Source: Luteitalea sp. TBR-22 (GTDB lineage Bacteria; Acidobacteriota; Vicinamibacteria; Vicinamibacterales; Vicinamibacteraceae). Taken from it: a stretch of 64,000 bases of DNA. The stretch spans positions 952,501 through 1,016,500 of the forward strand of contig NZ_AP024452.1 in NCBI RefSeq assembly GCF_016865485.1. Reading direction: 5' to 3'. A program made the position numbers and the translations under genes. How positions within the stretch are numbered: position 1 is the stretch's first letter; every line of letters begins with the position of its first letter. Under the pieces are notes generated by a model, which did no database searches, was not told where the DNA came from, and saw only the letters and a program-made list of their open reading frames with translations. Below are positions 7,587 through 16,771 of the stretch, one piece after another.

Positions 7587-8285
7587 CTACGCCTTCCTGG
7601 ACAGCGCGTAAATCGTCGGGTCCTTCCCGATGGCCTCCACGAAGGCGTCGTGGCGCTCGCGGCACTTGCTGCAGGCCCCGCAGTGCACGCCGCCCACCGG
7701 GTTCATGCACGACATCGTGAGGTTCATCGGCGCGCCGACCTGCTGGCCGCGGCGGATCACGTCGGCCTTGTGCAGGTGGCGATAGGGCGTCTCGATGGCG
7801 ATCCGGTGTGCGAGGCCGAGGGAGAGCGCGTGGGCCATCGCCGCGTAGAATTCGGGCGTGGCGTCGGGGAACGGGTTGCCGGCCAGCGGTCCGAGCGCGA
7901 TGCGCGAGATCTTCTGGATCGCGCAGTACACGGCCGCCTTGCCGAGCAGCACCACGTTGCGGCCCACGAGGTACACGTCCTCGTCAGGGGTATCGTAGGC
8001 CGGTGGCGTGCCGGTCAGTGCCCAGTGCGTCGAGGCGTACACGTCGCGCACGGAAGCCTTCAGCACGTGCAGCGGCGCCAGATGGGAGCGGTCGGGGAAG
8101 GCGGCCAACGCCCGCTCGAGCATGGCCTGTTCCTCGCGTTCCCACGCCAGGCCCGAGGTCACGTAAATGGGGTGGACGAAGGCCGTCGTCGCCAGGTCGG
8201 CTGCCAGCACCACGCTGTCGAGGCCGCCCGAGCACAGGACCGCCACGCGCTCGGCATGCAGGGTGAATTCGTGATCTACAGACAC
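7587..8285 (-). CDS. queC: 7-cyano-7-deazaguanine synthase, QueC
   Basis: This PP-loop ATP-dependent enzyme makes preQ0 from 7-carboxy-7-deazaguanine for queuosine-type tRNA modification. The SGGLDS pyrophosphate loop lies near the N-terminus. Four cysteines for zinc are at the C-terminus in the spacing C-x8-C-x2-C-x2-C (CMNPVGGVHCGACSKC). GTG 8285 gives 232 residues with a short lead-in. GTG 8246 would start directly at VAVLCSGGLDS, as in many QueC proteins, giving 219 residues. Either way the start overlaps or abuts the divergent gph gene. Other queuosine genes are not nearby. Confidence 0.9.
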   Translation of the reverse strand: MSVDHEFTLHAERVAVLCSGGLDSVVLAADLATTAFVHPIYVTSGLAWEREEQAMLERALAAFPDRSHLAPLHVLKASVRDVYASTHWALTGTPPAYDTPDEDVYLVGRNVVLLGKAAVYCAIQKISRIALGPLAGNPFPDATPEFYAAMAHALSLGLAHRIAIETPYRHLHKADVIRRGQQVGAPMNLTMSCMNPVGGVHCGACSKCRERHDAFVEAIGKDPTIYALSRKA

Positions 8286-8936
8286 GTCGTCTTTGACCTC
8301 GATGGGACGCTGATCGATTCCCGCCAGGACCTCGCCGATGCGGCCAACGCGATGCTGGCCAGTTACGGCGCCGCCGCCCTGCCCGTTGCCGACGTCGTCG
8401 CGATGGTCGGCGAGGGCGCCCGCACGTTGGTCGCCCGCGCCCTGGCGCGCGCGGCCGTCGACGCCGATCCCGACCAGGCGCTGCCGCGCTTCCTCGACGC
8501 CTACGACGCGCGCCTCACCGCGAACACCGTGCCGTACCCGGACGTGCCGGAGGTGCTGGCGCGACTGCACGCCCACGCGCGGGTGTCGGTGCTCACCAAC
8601 AAGCCGCAACGCCCGACCGAGGCCATCCTCGCCGCGCTCGGGCTCGCCGCGCATGTCGACGCGGCCATCGGCGGTGACTCGCCCTACGGCCGGAAACCCG
8701 CACCGGGCGCCCTGCAGGCGCTGATTGCCCGGGCCGGCGTCCCGGCGTCCGAGACGCTGATGATCGGCGATTCGTGGGTCGACGTCGAGACGGCCATCGC
8801 TGCCGGCGTCGACGCGTGCCTGGCGGCCTTCGGCTTCGGGTACCCGGCGGTCGGCCCGGAGCACCGCGCGCGGGCGCGCTTCACGATCGACGCCGTCACG
8901 GAACTCCTCGACCGCGTGCCCGTGGCTCGTTACTGA
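8256..8936 (+). CDS. gph: HAD-family phosphatase, phosphoglycolate phosphatase-like
   Basis: This is a 226-residue HAD hydrolase (221 if GTG 8271 is used). Motif I is DLDGTLIDS, motif II is SVLTNKP, the conserved lysine is in YGRKPAPG, and motif IV is MIGDSWVDV. The four-helix cap between motifs I and II fits the Gph subgroup, which removes the 2-phosphoglycolate formed during DNA repair, although many HAD enzymes share this layout. The start is head-to-head with queC, with 5' ends overlapping by up to 30 bases. The 3' end overlaps the convergent DtxR-type gene by seven bases. Confidence 0.85.
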   Translation: MQGEFVIYRHVVFDLDGTLIDSRQDLADAANAMLASYGAAALPVADVVAMVGEGARTLVARALARAAVDADPDQALPRFLDAYDARLTANTVPYPDVPEVLARLHAHARVSVLTNKPQRPTEAILAALGLAAHVDAAIGGDSPYGRKPAPGALQALIARAGVPASETLMIGDSWVDVETAIAAGVDACLAAFGFGYPAVGPEHRARARFTIDAVTELLDRVPVARY

Positions 8937-9595
8937 TCGACGAGGACCTTCGACGCGGCGCGCGCGCCGATGACGATGCGGCGGGCGTCGCGGCCCTCGA
9001 TGGCGACACTGTCGGCGGCGGCATCGCGGGCGACGACGACGATGGCCTCGCCCGGCATCAGGGCACTCTGCTCGATGAACCGGAGGAAATCGGCGTCCTG
9101 GTCGGCGACGCGCGCGACGCGCACCGGTTGGCCGAGCGGGCACTCGAGCAACGTGTGATACGCACGCTCGTGCACGCCGCCGTCGGCGTTGGGGATCGGG
9201 TCGCCGTGCGGGTCGGCGGTGGGGAACCCCAGCATCTCGTCCATGCGCTGGATCAGCCGATCCGACACGGCGTGCTCGAGGTGCTCGGCCTCGTCATGGA
9301 CCTCGGCCCAGCTCATGCCCATCACCTGCACGAGGAACAACTCGACCAGCCGGTGTCGCCGCAGCACGAGCGCCGCCAGCTTGTCGCCGGCCGGCGTCAG
9401 CCGGACGCCCGCGTACGGTTCGTAGCGGACCAGGCCCGACTCGGCCAGCGCCTTGACCATCGTCGTGGCGGTGCCCGGCACGACGTCGAGCGCGGCGGCG
9501 AGCTGTCCCATCGGGACGAGCGCGCCCTGGCCGATGGCGCGTTGCGCGGAGTAGATGGCCTTGAGGTAGTTCTCGACGGTGCTCGAGGGCAGCAT
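8930..9595 (-). CDS. DtxR/MntR-family metal-dependent regulator
   Basis: The 221-residue protein shows the three expected parts. The first is an N-terminal winged helix (SSTVENYLKAIYSAQ start, VVPGTATTMVKALAE recognition helix). The second is a dimerisation domain with the metal ligands HxxxxE...ExxEH (EVHDEAEHLEHAVSD, near 98-112). The third is a C-terminal SH3/FeoA-like domain. It should repress or activate iron or manganese genes on binding the metal, but no obvious target transporter is in the window. Its start is 28 bases from the divergent ubiE start, so it could share a control region with it. Confidence 0.88.
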   Translation of the reverse strand: MLPSSTVENYLKAIYSAQRAIGQGALVPMGQLAAALDVVPGTATTMVKALAESGLVRYEPYAGVRLTPAGDKLAALVLRRHRLVELFLVQVMGMSWAEVHDEAEHLEHAVSDRLIQRMDEMLGFPTADPHGDPIPNADGGVHERAYHTLLECPLGQPVRVARVADQDADFLRFIEQSALMPGEAIVVVARDAAADSVAIEGRDARRIVIGARAASKVLVDQ

Positions 9596-9605
9596 GGGCG
9601 GTCTG

Positions 9606-9650
9606 CATTATGGTAATGCCGCGATGCCGGAAATGCCGGGAGTGCCGCAA
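9606..9650. repeat. 8/9-bp dispersed repeat around the ubiE start
   Basis: ATGCCGCG, ATGCCGGAA, ATGCCGGGA and GTGCCGCAA follow each other. The reverse complement matches the GGCATTCCC elements near 53.3 and 54.5 kb. The chosen ubiE start codon (9624) is itself part of one unit, so the N-terminal residues are repeat-encoded. Confidence 0.65.
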
Positions 9651-10373
9651 AGGCCACGCGGGCCGCTCAGCGAGGCCCTGTCCACGCCCGAGGGCAAGGC
9701 GCGGTACGTGCGCGAGCTGTTCCACGAGATCGCCCCGCGCTACGACGACATCACCGTGTGGCTGTCGTACGGTCGCGATGCGGCCTGGAAGGACGTGCTG
9801 GTGCACATGGCCGCGGTGCAGGCGGGCGAGCCGGCGCTCGACCTCGCCTGCGGTACGGGTGACATCGCGGCGCGGTTGCGCGACGCCGGCGCCTCGGTGA
9901 CCGGCCTCGACCTCACGCACCGCATGCTCACGCTGGCGGCGGGCAAGCCGGCGCTGCGCGGCATCCACTGGGTGTGTGGCGACATGCTGGCGCTGCCGGT
10001 CCCCGACGCCTCGCAGCGCATCGTCACGGCGGGCTACGGCCTGCGCAACGTGCCCGATCTGCGCGCGTCACTGCGCGAGATTCGCCGCGTGCTCGCGCCG
10101 GGCGGCCGGTTCCTCTCGCTGGACTTCACGCTGCCGCCGCAGCCGGTCGTGCGCACGGCGTACCTGGCCTACCTGCGCGTGGTCGGCGGGGCGGTGGGGC
10201 AGTGGCTGCACGACGACCCGGACACGTACCGCTACATTCCGGAGAGCCTCGAGCGCTATCCGGGCGCGGCGGGCGTCGCCGTGCTGATGCGCGAGGAGGG
10301 GTTCTCGCGCGTCGGCTGGTGGCCGTTGATGGGGGGCTTGATGGCCATCAACGGCGGGCAGGTGGCGCGGTAG
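9624..10373 (+). CDS. ubiE: Ubiquinone/menaquinone biosynthesis C-methyltransferase
   Basis: This class I SAM methyltransferase is of UbiE/MenG type, about 249 residues. Family features are FHEIAPRYDDIT near the N-terminus, motif I LDLACGTGDIA, LTHRML, and the long motif YGLRNVPDLRASLREIRRVLAPGGRF, given here in parts (YGLRNVPD, REIRRVLAPGG). It should methylate the quinone precursor ring at the membrane surface. The start is uncertain: ATG 9579, ATG 9624 and GTG 9642 are in frame, and the region between them is a dispersed repeat. 9624 avoids overlap with the divergent regulator gene. Confidence 0.88.
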   Translation: MPEMPGVPQRPRGPLSEALSTPEGKARYVRELFHEIAPRYDDITVWLSYGRDAAWKDVLVHMAAVQAGEPALDLACGTGDIAARLRDAGASVTGLDLTHRMLTLAAGKPALRGIHWVCGDMLALPVPDASQRIVTAGYGLRNVPDLRASLREIRRVLAPGGRFLSLDFTLPPQPVVRTAYLAYLRVVGGAVGQWLHDDPDTYRYIPESLERYPGAAGVAVLMREEGFSRVGWWPLMGGLMAINGGQVAR

Positions 10374-10398
10374 GACGCAGACGCCGCGGGTGTGGGGC

Positions 10399-10986
10399 TC
10401 ACGGCAGTCCCGGGCTGGTGTCGTGGTGATAGAGGAGTCGCAGCCCGCCCCAGATCACCGGGTGCCCCTCTTCGTGTCGGTCCGCGATCGTCTGCTCGGT
10501 CGACAAGAGCCCGGCGTCGCGAAGCGATGGCACCTCGCCGAGCACGCGGTCGATCCCGTCCCGCACCCGCCAGTAGTGGGCGTCGTGCAGGAGCAGGTGA
10601 GCGCCGGCCGCCAGGTGCGGCACGACTCCGTGCAGGTCGGCGGCCACGCCCTCGGTGGTGTGGTCCCCATCGACGAGCACGAGGTCGAATGGCCCGCCGG
10701 CGATTGTTGCTGCGGCCGCGATCGCCCCGGGAGATCTGGTGGTCAGCAGTTGCGTGCGGGCGCCCAACTCGCGCCGCGTCTCCTCGGACCAGCGCGGTGC
10801 GGGGTCGATGCAGACGATCAAGGGCTCCGCGCCGAGCGCGCGCCGGAGGATGAGCGCCGACCCGCCTTCGCACGTGCCGATCTCGAGTACGCGCGCGGGT
10901 CGCCGCGCGACCGCGAAGGCGTACAGGAGCAGCCGCTCCCGGAAGGTCATCTGGGCTGGGGTGTCGAGGGCTGCGAAGTCGGGCAT
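10399..10986 (-). CDS. Class I SAM-dependent methyltransferase, CmcI/Methyltransf_24-like
   Basis: The 195-residue protein has motif I VLEIGTCEGGSA, then VCIDPAPRW and DLVLVDGDHTTEGVAADL, a pattern typical of the cephalosporin hydroxylase-like/Methyltransf_24 group that acts on sugars or small metabolites. ATG 10986 (MPDFAALDTPAQM) is chosen because upstream codons have no family-like sequence. It is divergent from the glycosyltransferase operon that starts at 11095 and may modify its product. Confidence 0.78.
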   Translation of the reverse strand: MPDFAALDTPAQMTFRERLLLYAFAVARRPARVLEIGTCEGGSALILRRALGAEPLIVCIDPAPRWSEETRRELGARTQLLTTRSPGAIAAAATIAGGPFDLVLVDGDHTTEGVAADLHGVVPHLAAGAHLLLHDAHYWRVRDGIDRVLGEVPSLRDAGLLSTEQTIADRHEEGHPVIWGGLRLLYHHDTSPGLP

Positions 10987-11094
10987 GCCAGGCGCAGGAT
11001 ACGCCTCCGCAGTGCCCCGGGTAACGGGCACAACGCCGTGGGCCGATAATCGGGGCATGGGACCGCGGCCCGCCTCCGCTACCGGGCAACTCGC

Positions 11095-11442
11095 ATGACG
11101 CCGAGCGTCGCTGGAGCGTTCGTGGCCCGCCTCGAGGAGCACCTCGATGGCCGGCGCTTGCTCGACCGCCCCGACCCGGGCCTCGAACCCGAGCCCGCGA
11201 CGCTGGCGCAGTTGCCGGCTCGCTCACGGATCGCGGCCGCAGCCGCCCGGCTGGTCGACGCCGATGGACTCCTGCCTCCGGACATCGCCGCCCTGGTCGA
11301 CGGAACCCTTGGGGAACTGGTTCGCACACTGGCGTCCAGCCAGTCTCTTCACGTGGCGGAGTGGACAGCGGCGTCGGACGTGCTCGACGCCCTGGCCGCC
11401 AGGCTCGAGGCCTCGGCCGGCGTGGACAAAGGGCCGGACTGA
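11095..11442 (+). CDS. Small helical hypothetical protein, first gene of the glycosylation operon
   Basis: No family is recognised in these 115 residues. The protein is Ala/Leu-rich and predicted largely helical, with no cysteine, no signal peptide and no membrane segment. Its stop overlaps the next start by one base (TGATG), tying it to the downstream glycosyltransferases. It could be a small scaffold or an operon-specific accessory, but the sequence does not say. Confidence 0.6.
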   Translation: MTPSVAGAFVARLEEHLDGRRLLDRPDPGLEPEPATLAQLPARSRIAAAAARLVDADGLLPPDIAALVDGTLGELVRTLASSQSLHVAEWTAASDVLDALAARLEASAGVDKGPD

Positions 11443-13835
11443 TGCGGATCGCCCTCGTGTCCGCCAGCCCGCCGCTGCTGGCGGCTGACGGCATCGCGCG
11501 CCAGCGACAGGCGCTCGGTGACGCCCTCCTTGCACTCGGTCATGACGTGCACGCGTTCTGCATCGCCGAGGCGCCCTCGGCGACGGCGACGCGGGTGCCG
11601 CATCACGTCGGACACCGGAGCCGCTACGCCAACCCGTGGTATCCCGATCTTCCCGTCCTCGACCGGCCACTGACCGACGCGCAACTTCTCTGGGAACTCG
11701 TGGAACGCGAGCACTCCCGACGTCCATTCGACGTCGTCGACGTCCCGCTCTGGATGGCACAGGGGGCGGCCATCGCGGCGCGGAGTCCCGCGCCCGTCGT
11801 CGCCTGGCTGCAGACCACCGTGCGTCACCTGGTCGACCTCCAGGCGCGACCGGCTCGCGCCCACGAAGACGTGCTGGCCGAGCTCGACCGACTCGTCCTC
11901 GACCGCGCGACAGTCGTGCTCGGCGATTCACGCGCGATCGTCGACGACCTGGCGCGGCTCTACCAATGGCGTGACCCCGCGCGCGTGCACGTCGCCTGGC
12001 CGGGCCTTCCGGAACTGCCCGACCAGGCCTGCGCATCCACGCCGACACGTGGTGGAGACCCTGGGCGCGTGCGGGTGCTCGTCGTGGGCAGGCTCGAGCA
12101 ACGCAAAGGCACGCGTGAGCTCCTCGAGCATCTCCCACGCCTGCTCGCCCTCGACGCGCGCCTCCACGTGACCTTCGTCGGCGCCGACAACAGCCGCAGT
12201 GACGGCTTCCAGAAGGCCACCGGCCACACCTACGCCGAGGCGTTCGCGCACGCGCATCCGCAGCTGCTGGACCGCGTCACGTTCGCCGGGGTCCTGCCCG
12301 ACGCAGCGCTATGGCAGGCCTATGCGGGGGCCGACCTGCTGCTGCACGCGGCCCACTACGAGTCGTTCGGACTGGTGCTGGTCGAGGCGATGCGCGCTGG
12401 GCTTGCCACCGTTGCCTTTGGCGGTGGCAGCGCCATGGAGGTGCTGTCCCCTGACGTGGCGCGGCTCGCCGCGCCGGGCGACTGGGACGGCCTGATCGGC
12501 GAGGTGGCCGCTCTGGCGTCGGACTCCGCCGCACGGGCGGAGATGGGCGAGCGCGCCCGGCAACGATTTGCCGGCATGTTCACGGCCCGCGCGATGGCGG
12601 TCCGCACCCTGGAGGCCTACGAACGCGCGTCGCGCGTCGCGCCGCGTTCGCCGACTCGGGCCCCGCGTCGCACGGGTCGCATCTTCCAGGTGACCGAGGC
12701 CCTGCAGGAGCCGGATGGCGTCGGACACATCATCCGGTCCCAGGCAAGGCTGCTGGCGCCCCTCGGTGGCGTGTCGGCCATCCAGACGGTGTTCGTCCAG
12801 CCCGAGCTTGCCGCCCTGACCGGCCGCGTCAGTGCCACCAGGTTCGAGCCCTCCGACACCCTCATGCTGCACGTCTACGGCTACACGCGGCTGATGGGGC
12901 TGATCGAGCGCACCACGGCGCGCGTCGTCGTGCACTACCACAACATCACGCCGCCGGAGTACTTCCCGCCGTCCTCGCCTGCCTTCGAGATGACGACCCG
13001 CGGCCTGGCGCAGTTGGCGCGGCTTGCCCGGCGCGCCGACGTCCTCAGTGGCGACTCGTGGTTCGACGTCGAGGCACTCGCCTCACGACTGGCGACGCCG
13101 CGCCCGACGACCTGCCTGTACCCACTCGTCGATCGCGCGCAGCTTTTGTCGGCGCCGGTGGACGAACCCTGGCTGGCCGAGCAGCGTGCCCGCAAGGCGC
13201 GGCGCGGCGAACTCGTGCTGTGCTTCACGGGCCGCCTCGCGCCCAACAAGCGGCAGGACCTCGTCTGCGAGGCAGCAGCCGTTCTCGCACGGGAGGGCGA
13301 CCGCCCGGTCCGACTGTTGCTGGCCGGCAGCGGCGAGGCGAGCCCGATGGTCAGGGCCATCCACGCGACAGCCCGCGCGACCCGGCACCTCGAGGTCGAC
13401 CTGCTCGGCAGCGTGTCGGACGCGACCCTGCGGGCGTGCTACCGGTTGTCCGACGCTTACGTCTCGGCGTCCGAGCACGAAGGGTTCGGGATTCCTTTGG
13501 CAGAGGCCATGGCCTTCGGTGTGCCGGTGATCGCGGCCGCGCGGGCCGCCGTCCCGGAGACGCTCGGGCGGTCGGGGATCCTGCTGGAGTCATGGTCTGC
13601 CGCCGCGGCGGCCGCGGCGATCGCGTCGCTGACCGACGACGCCGCACGGCGGGAGGCGGTCGTCGCCGCTCAATACGAGAACGTCGCACGGTTCTCTGAG
13701 GCGGCGCTGGTCGCCCGCCTCCGCGCGCTGGTGCTGTTCCTCGAGGAGGGCATCCTCGGCGACGGCATGGTGATGAGCGACCGACTGCCCGCCATGACCG
13801 GCGAGCAGGGCCCGAAAGGAGAAGCGGTCCGGTGA
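11442..13835 (+). CDS. Glycosyltransferase with two tandem GT4 domains
   Basis: This 797-residue protein is two GT-B, family 4 (GT1-type) modules fused head to tail. Module one (about 1-395) has VVGRLEQRKGTRELL and the nucleotide-sugar E-x7-E motif in HYESFGLVLVEAM. Module two (about 415-780) has FTGRLAPNKRQDLV and EHEGFGIPLAEAM. Both motif sets look intact, so one chain may add two sugars in sequence. ATG 11442 overlaps the preceding stop, and the end overlaps the next gene by four bases (GTGA). There is no signal peptide, so it acts on cytoplasmic or lipid-linked acceptors. Confidence 0.88.
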   Translation: MRIALVSASPPLLAADGIARQRQALGDALLALGHDVHAFCIAEAPSATATRVPHHVGHRSRYANPWYPDLPVLDRPLTDAQLLWELVEREHSRRPFDVVDVPLWMAQGAAIAARSPAPVVAWLQTTVRHLVDLQARPARAHEDVLAELDRLVLDRATVVLGDSRAIVDDLARLYQWRDPARVHVAWPGLPELPDQACASTPTRGGDPGRVRVLVVGRLEQRKGTRELLEHLPRLLALDARLHVTFVGADNSRSDGFQKATGHTYAEAFAHAHPQLLDRVTFAGVLPDAALWQAYAGADLLLHAAHYESFGLVLVEAMRAGLATVAFGGGSAMEVLSPDVARLAAPGDWDGLIGEVAALASDSAARAEMGERARQRFAGMFTARAMAVRTLEAYERASRVAPRSPTRAPRRTGRIFQVTEALQEPDGVGHIIRSQARLLAPLGGVSAIQTVFVQPELAALTGRVSATRFEPSDTLMLHVYGYTRLMGLIERTTARVVVHYHNITPPEYFPPSSPAFEMTTRGLAQLARLARRADVLSGDSWFDVEALASRLATPRPTTCLYPLVDRAQLLSAPVDEPWLAEQRARKARRGELVLCFTGRLAPNKRQDLVCEAAAVLAREGDRPVRLLLAGSGEASPMVRAIHATARATRHLEVDLLGSVSDATLRACYRLSDAYVSASEHEGFGIPLAEAMAFGVPVIAAARAAVPETLGRSGILLESWSAAAAAAAIASLTDDAARREAVVAAQYENVARFSEAALVARLRALVLFLEEGILGDGMVMSDRLPAMTGEQGPKGEAVR

Positions 13836-16771
13836 CGACGCCGGCCAACCTCTCGGCTTCGATCATCGTGGCTACGCGGAATCGTGCGGTCCACCTGGCC
13901 CGGCTGCTTCCGTCCCTGACCCACCTCACGTACCCGAGGTTCGAGGTCATCGTCGTGGCCGGCCCCAGCACCGACGACACGCCCGAGCTGGTACGGGCGT
14001 GGGCCGACCGGGTGAAGGTGGTGCACTCGCCGGTCGCCAACATGTGCGCCTCGCGCAACCTGGGTCTTGCCCAGGCCAGTGGCGACGTTGTCGTGTTCAT
14101 CGACGACGATGCCATTCCGGCGACGACCGAGTGGCTCGATCACCTCGTGGCGCCCTTCGCCCGCAATGCGCGGGTTGCCGCAGCCGGTGGCCCCGTGTTG
14201 CTGCAGGACGGTGACGTGTGGCAGTTCCGCAACGGCTGCGTGTCCGAGTGGGGCGAGCACGTCTTCGTGGCGGCGCCGACCGATCCCCTGCCGACGTCGG
14301 CGCGGTGGTTCAGGCGCGCGATGGGCACCAACATGGCCTTCAGGCGCGCGCCCCTGTCGGCCATCGGGGGATTCGACGCACGCATCACGTATTACGGCGA
14401 CGAGTGCGACGTGTGCGTGCGGCTGGCTCGCGCTGGCTGGGAGTTCGTGTCGGTCGACCAGGCCGTGGTCCGGCACTATCCAGCGCCAACGGTTCATCGT
14501 CACCTGATCGAGCGAACCCGCATCGTCGCGCACGACGACGCGTACGCTGTGATGCGGAATGCGGCGGCGCCGTGGATCGTGCGCGCGTGGCGCCTGATCC
14601 GGTTGCTGGCGAGACGGCACTACGTCCTCGAAGTCCGGGAGGCCCGCCGCGCCGGTCGAGTCACGGCGGCCGAGTACCGGCGCTTCATGTGGTTGCTGGC
14701 GGCGGGCGTCGTCGCGGGCCTGGCCGACGCGTCCCTGCGTTCGCGGCTGACGGCCGCTTCCGCGGGCGACCCACCGCCCCTCGAGGAATTGGCTCGGCCT
14801 GCGCCGGCGCGCCGGCTGTCGGTGGCGTTGCTCGCGCGCCAGTTGGCGTGCGACGGGCCGTGCGAGGGCCCCGCTCGGTACACCTTCGATCTGGCCGAGG
14901 GCCTGCACGCCCTCGGCCACGACGTGCACGTGATCGGCGAGAGCCCCACGCCGCGTCGCTACCATCGACTCGGCTTCACGGTCCATGGCATCGCCCGGAG
15001 CGACATGCCGTCGCACCTGCTGCCGGCGCAGCCGATCCTGGATGCCAACCTGGTCTACGCCTCGGCGGTCGCCGATCGGCTGCGGGCACTGGAGCAGGGA
15101 GGTCGACGGCTCGACGTCGTGCACGCCACCAACTGGAACTTCGAAGGGATCGGTGCGCTGATCGACGGACGCGTGCCGGTGGTGATGATGCTGGTGACCT
15201 CGCTCGCCGAGGTGATCGTCAACGAGCGGTGGACGATGAACGCCGACCTGGAGGCAGGCGTGTGGCTCGACCGGGCGCAGATGCGCGCGGCGGCGGCGCT
15301 GTGCGCGCCGACCCGCGGCCTGGTGTCTCGCTACCTCGCCACCGATCTGCTCGATGCGGCATCGGCGACTACCGTGCGCGTGTGCGGCCTCGGTATCGTG
15401 CCCCGCCTGGGTGGCGCGCGCGGCCACGTGACGGGTCATCGACTGCTCTTCGTCGGTACACACGTGCGCCGCAAGGGCCTCGACGATCTGCTGGCCGTCC
15501 TGCCCGACCTGCTCGCCAGGTTCGGCGACTGGTCCTGCGACATCGCCGGCGACGATACGCGCCGCATGGAGGACGGGCGTACCTTGCGGGAGGCATTCGT
15601 CTCGGCTCATGCGACGGCGCCCTGGTTCGACCGCGTGACCTTTCACGGGCGTGTCGACGACCCGCGACTGTGGGATCTGTATCGGGCCGCCGCGATCTAC
15701 GTCGTGCCCAGCCACTTCGAGTCGTTCGGGTTGACGTACCTCGAGGCGATGCAGTTCGGCGTCCCGGTGGTGGCCACGACCGCGGGCGGAATTCCCGAGG
15801 TGGTGGCCCACGGGGAGACCGGTGAACTCGTGCCCCCGGGCGACCGCGATGCGCTGCGAGAGACCCTCGCCGCATTGATGCAGGACGGGCGACGGCGCGC
15901 CGGGCTCGCCGAGCGCGCCCGCGAGCACGTCAGGCAAGGCGGCACGCACGTCCACATGGCGGCGCGGCTCGTTGCCGTCTACGAGACCGTCCTCCGCGCG
16001 CCGAGCGTGGACGGCGATCCGCCCCAGGGGCGCGTCCGCGCGGTGATCGACATGATCGAGGGCGCGGGTGCGCCTGCCGAGCTCGTGGCTACCCTCCGAG
16101 GGGGCGCGAGCTTCGACGGGGGAGTGGAGGAGCGCGAACAATTGGTACGTGCCGCGTTGGGGCAGCTGCCGTCGGCAGCGCTGTACCTGATGGCGATCGA
16201 CCGCTGCGTGGAAAGGGGCATCGTTGATCGCGCGTCTCGCCTCCTGACCGATGCGCTCGAGCATGCTCCCCACGTGCGCGACGAGGACCTCGCGCAGTTG
16301 GCCGCCCGGCGCCGGCTCCTCGCGCACCTCGGTGAGGACGTCAACCGGGCCGCCGAGGGCGAGTCCTCGCAGGCTCACTCCACGCTGGATGAGGCGCTCA
16401 GTTCTTTGCGCGAGGGGCGAACCGGCGCGGCGATGGCGGCCTTGTTGACCGCCAGTGAACGACCGACGGCCCCGGAGAGCGAGCGGCTCCTCGCTCGGTA
16501 CCACCTGGCCTCGGCCTGCAAGCGCGCCGGCCTGTCCGTCCAGGCGGAGCGGGACCTGCGGCGACTGGTGGCGACCCGCGGCTTCGAACGATTGCCCAGC
16601 GACGTGCAGGCAGCGGCGTGGTTCCACCTCGGCGATCTGGCGCTCGCCCGCCAGGACGATCGCGAGGCGAGAACGGCGCTCAGGCGCTGTCTGGACCTCA
16701 ACCCGGCGCATGCTCGTGCCACGGCCCTGCTGCAGGCGGAGGCCCAGCGGAGCGCAGGGGGAGTGTCGTGA
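13832..16771 (+). CDS. Three-part GT2-GT4-TPR glycosyltransferase
   Basis: At 979 residues this protein joins three modules. An N-terminal GT-A family 2 domain (about 8-290) has SIIVATRNR and the metal/nucleotide motif VVVFIDDDA. A GT4 domain (about 325-720) has HVRRKGLDDLLAVL and HFESFGLTYLEAM. A C-terminal helical region of about 250 residues ends in a clear TPR (AAWFHLGDLALARQDD...LDLNPAHARA). The TPR tail is likely a docking surface for the other enzymes or the acceptor. GTG 13832 overlaps the upstream stop in GTGA; the 3' end overlaps the next start the same way. Confidence 0.87.
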   Translation: MTTPANLSASIIVATRNRAVHLARLLPSLTHLTYPRFEVIVVAGPSTDDTPELVRAWADRVKVVHSPVANMCASRNLGLAQASGDVVVFIDDDAIPATTEWLDHLVAPFARNARVAAAGGPVLLQDGDVWQFRNGCVSEWGEHVFVAAPTDPLPTSARWFRRAMGTNMAFRRAPLSAIGGFDARITYYGDECDVCVRLARAGWEFVSVDQAVVRHYPAPTVHRHLIERTRIVAHDDAYAVMRNAAAPWIVRAWRLIRLLARRHYVLEVREARRAGRVTAAEYRRFMWLLAAGVVAGLADASLRSRLTAASAGDPPPLEELARPAPARRLSVALLARQLACDGPCEGPARYTFDLAEGLHALGHDVHVIGESPTPRRYHRLGFTVHGIARSDMPSHLLPAQPILDANLVYASAVADRLRALEQGGRRLDVVHATNWNFEGIGALIDGRVPVVMMLVTSLAEVIVNERWTMNADLEAGVWLDRAQMRAAAALCAPTRGLVSRYLATDLLDAASATTVRVCGLGIVPRLGGARGHVTGHRLLFVGTHVRRKGLDDLLAVLPDLLARFGDWSCDIAGDDTRRMEDGRTLREAFVSAHATAPWFDRVTFHGRVDDPRLWDLYRAAAIYVVPSHFESFGLTYLEAMQFGVPVVATTAGGIPEVVAHGETGELVPPGDRDALRETLAALMQDGRRRAGLAERAREHVRQGGTHVHMAARLVAVYETVLRAPSVDGDPPQGRVRAVIDMIEGAGAPAELVATLRGGASFDGGVEEREQLVRAALGQLPSAALYLMAIDRCVERGIVDRASRLLTDALEHAPHVRDEDLAQLAARRRLLAHLGEDVNRAAEGESSQAHSTLDEALSSLREGRTGAAMAALLTASERPTAPESERLLARYHLASACKRAGLSVQAERDLRRLVATRGFERLPSDVQAAAWFHLGDLALARQDDREARTALRRCLDLNPAHARATALLQAEAQRSAGGVS

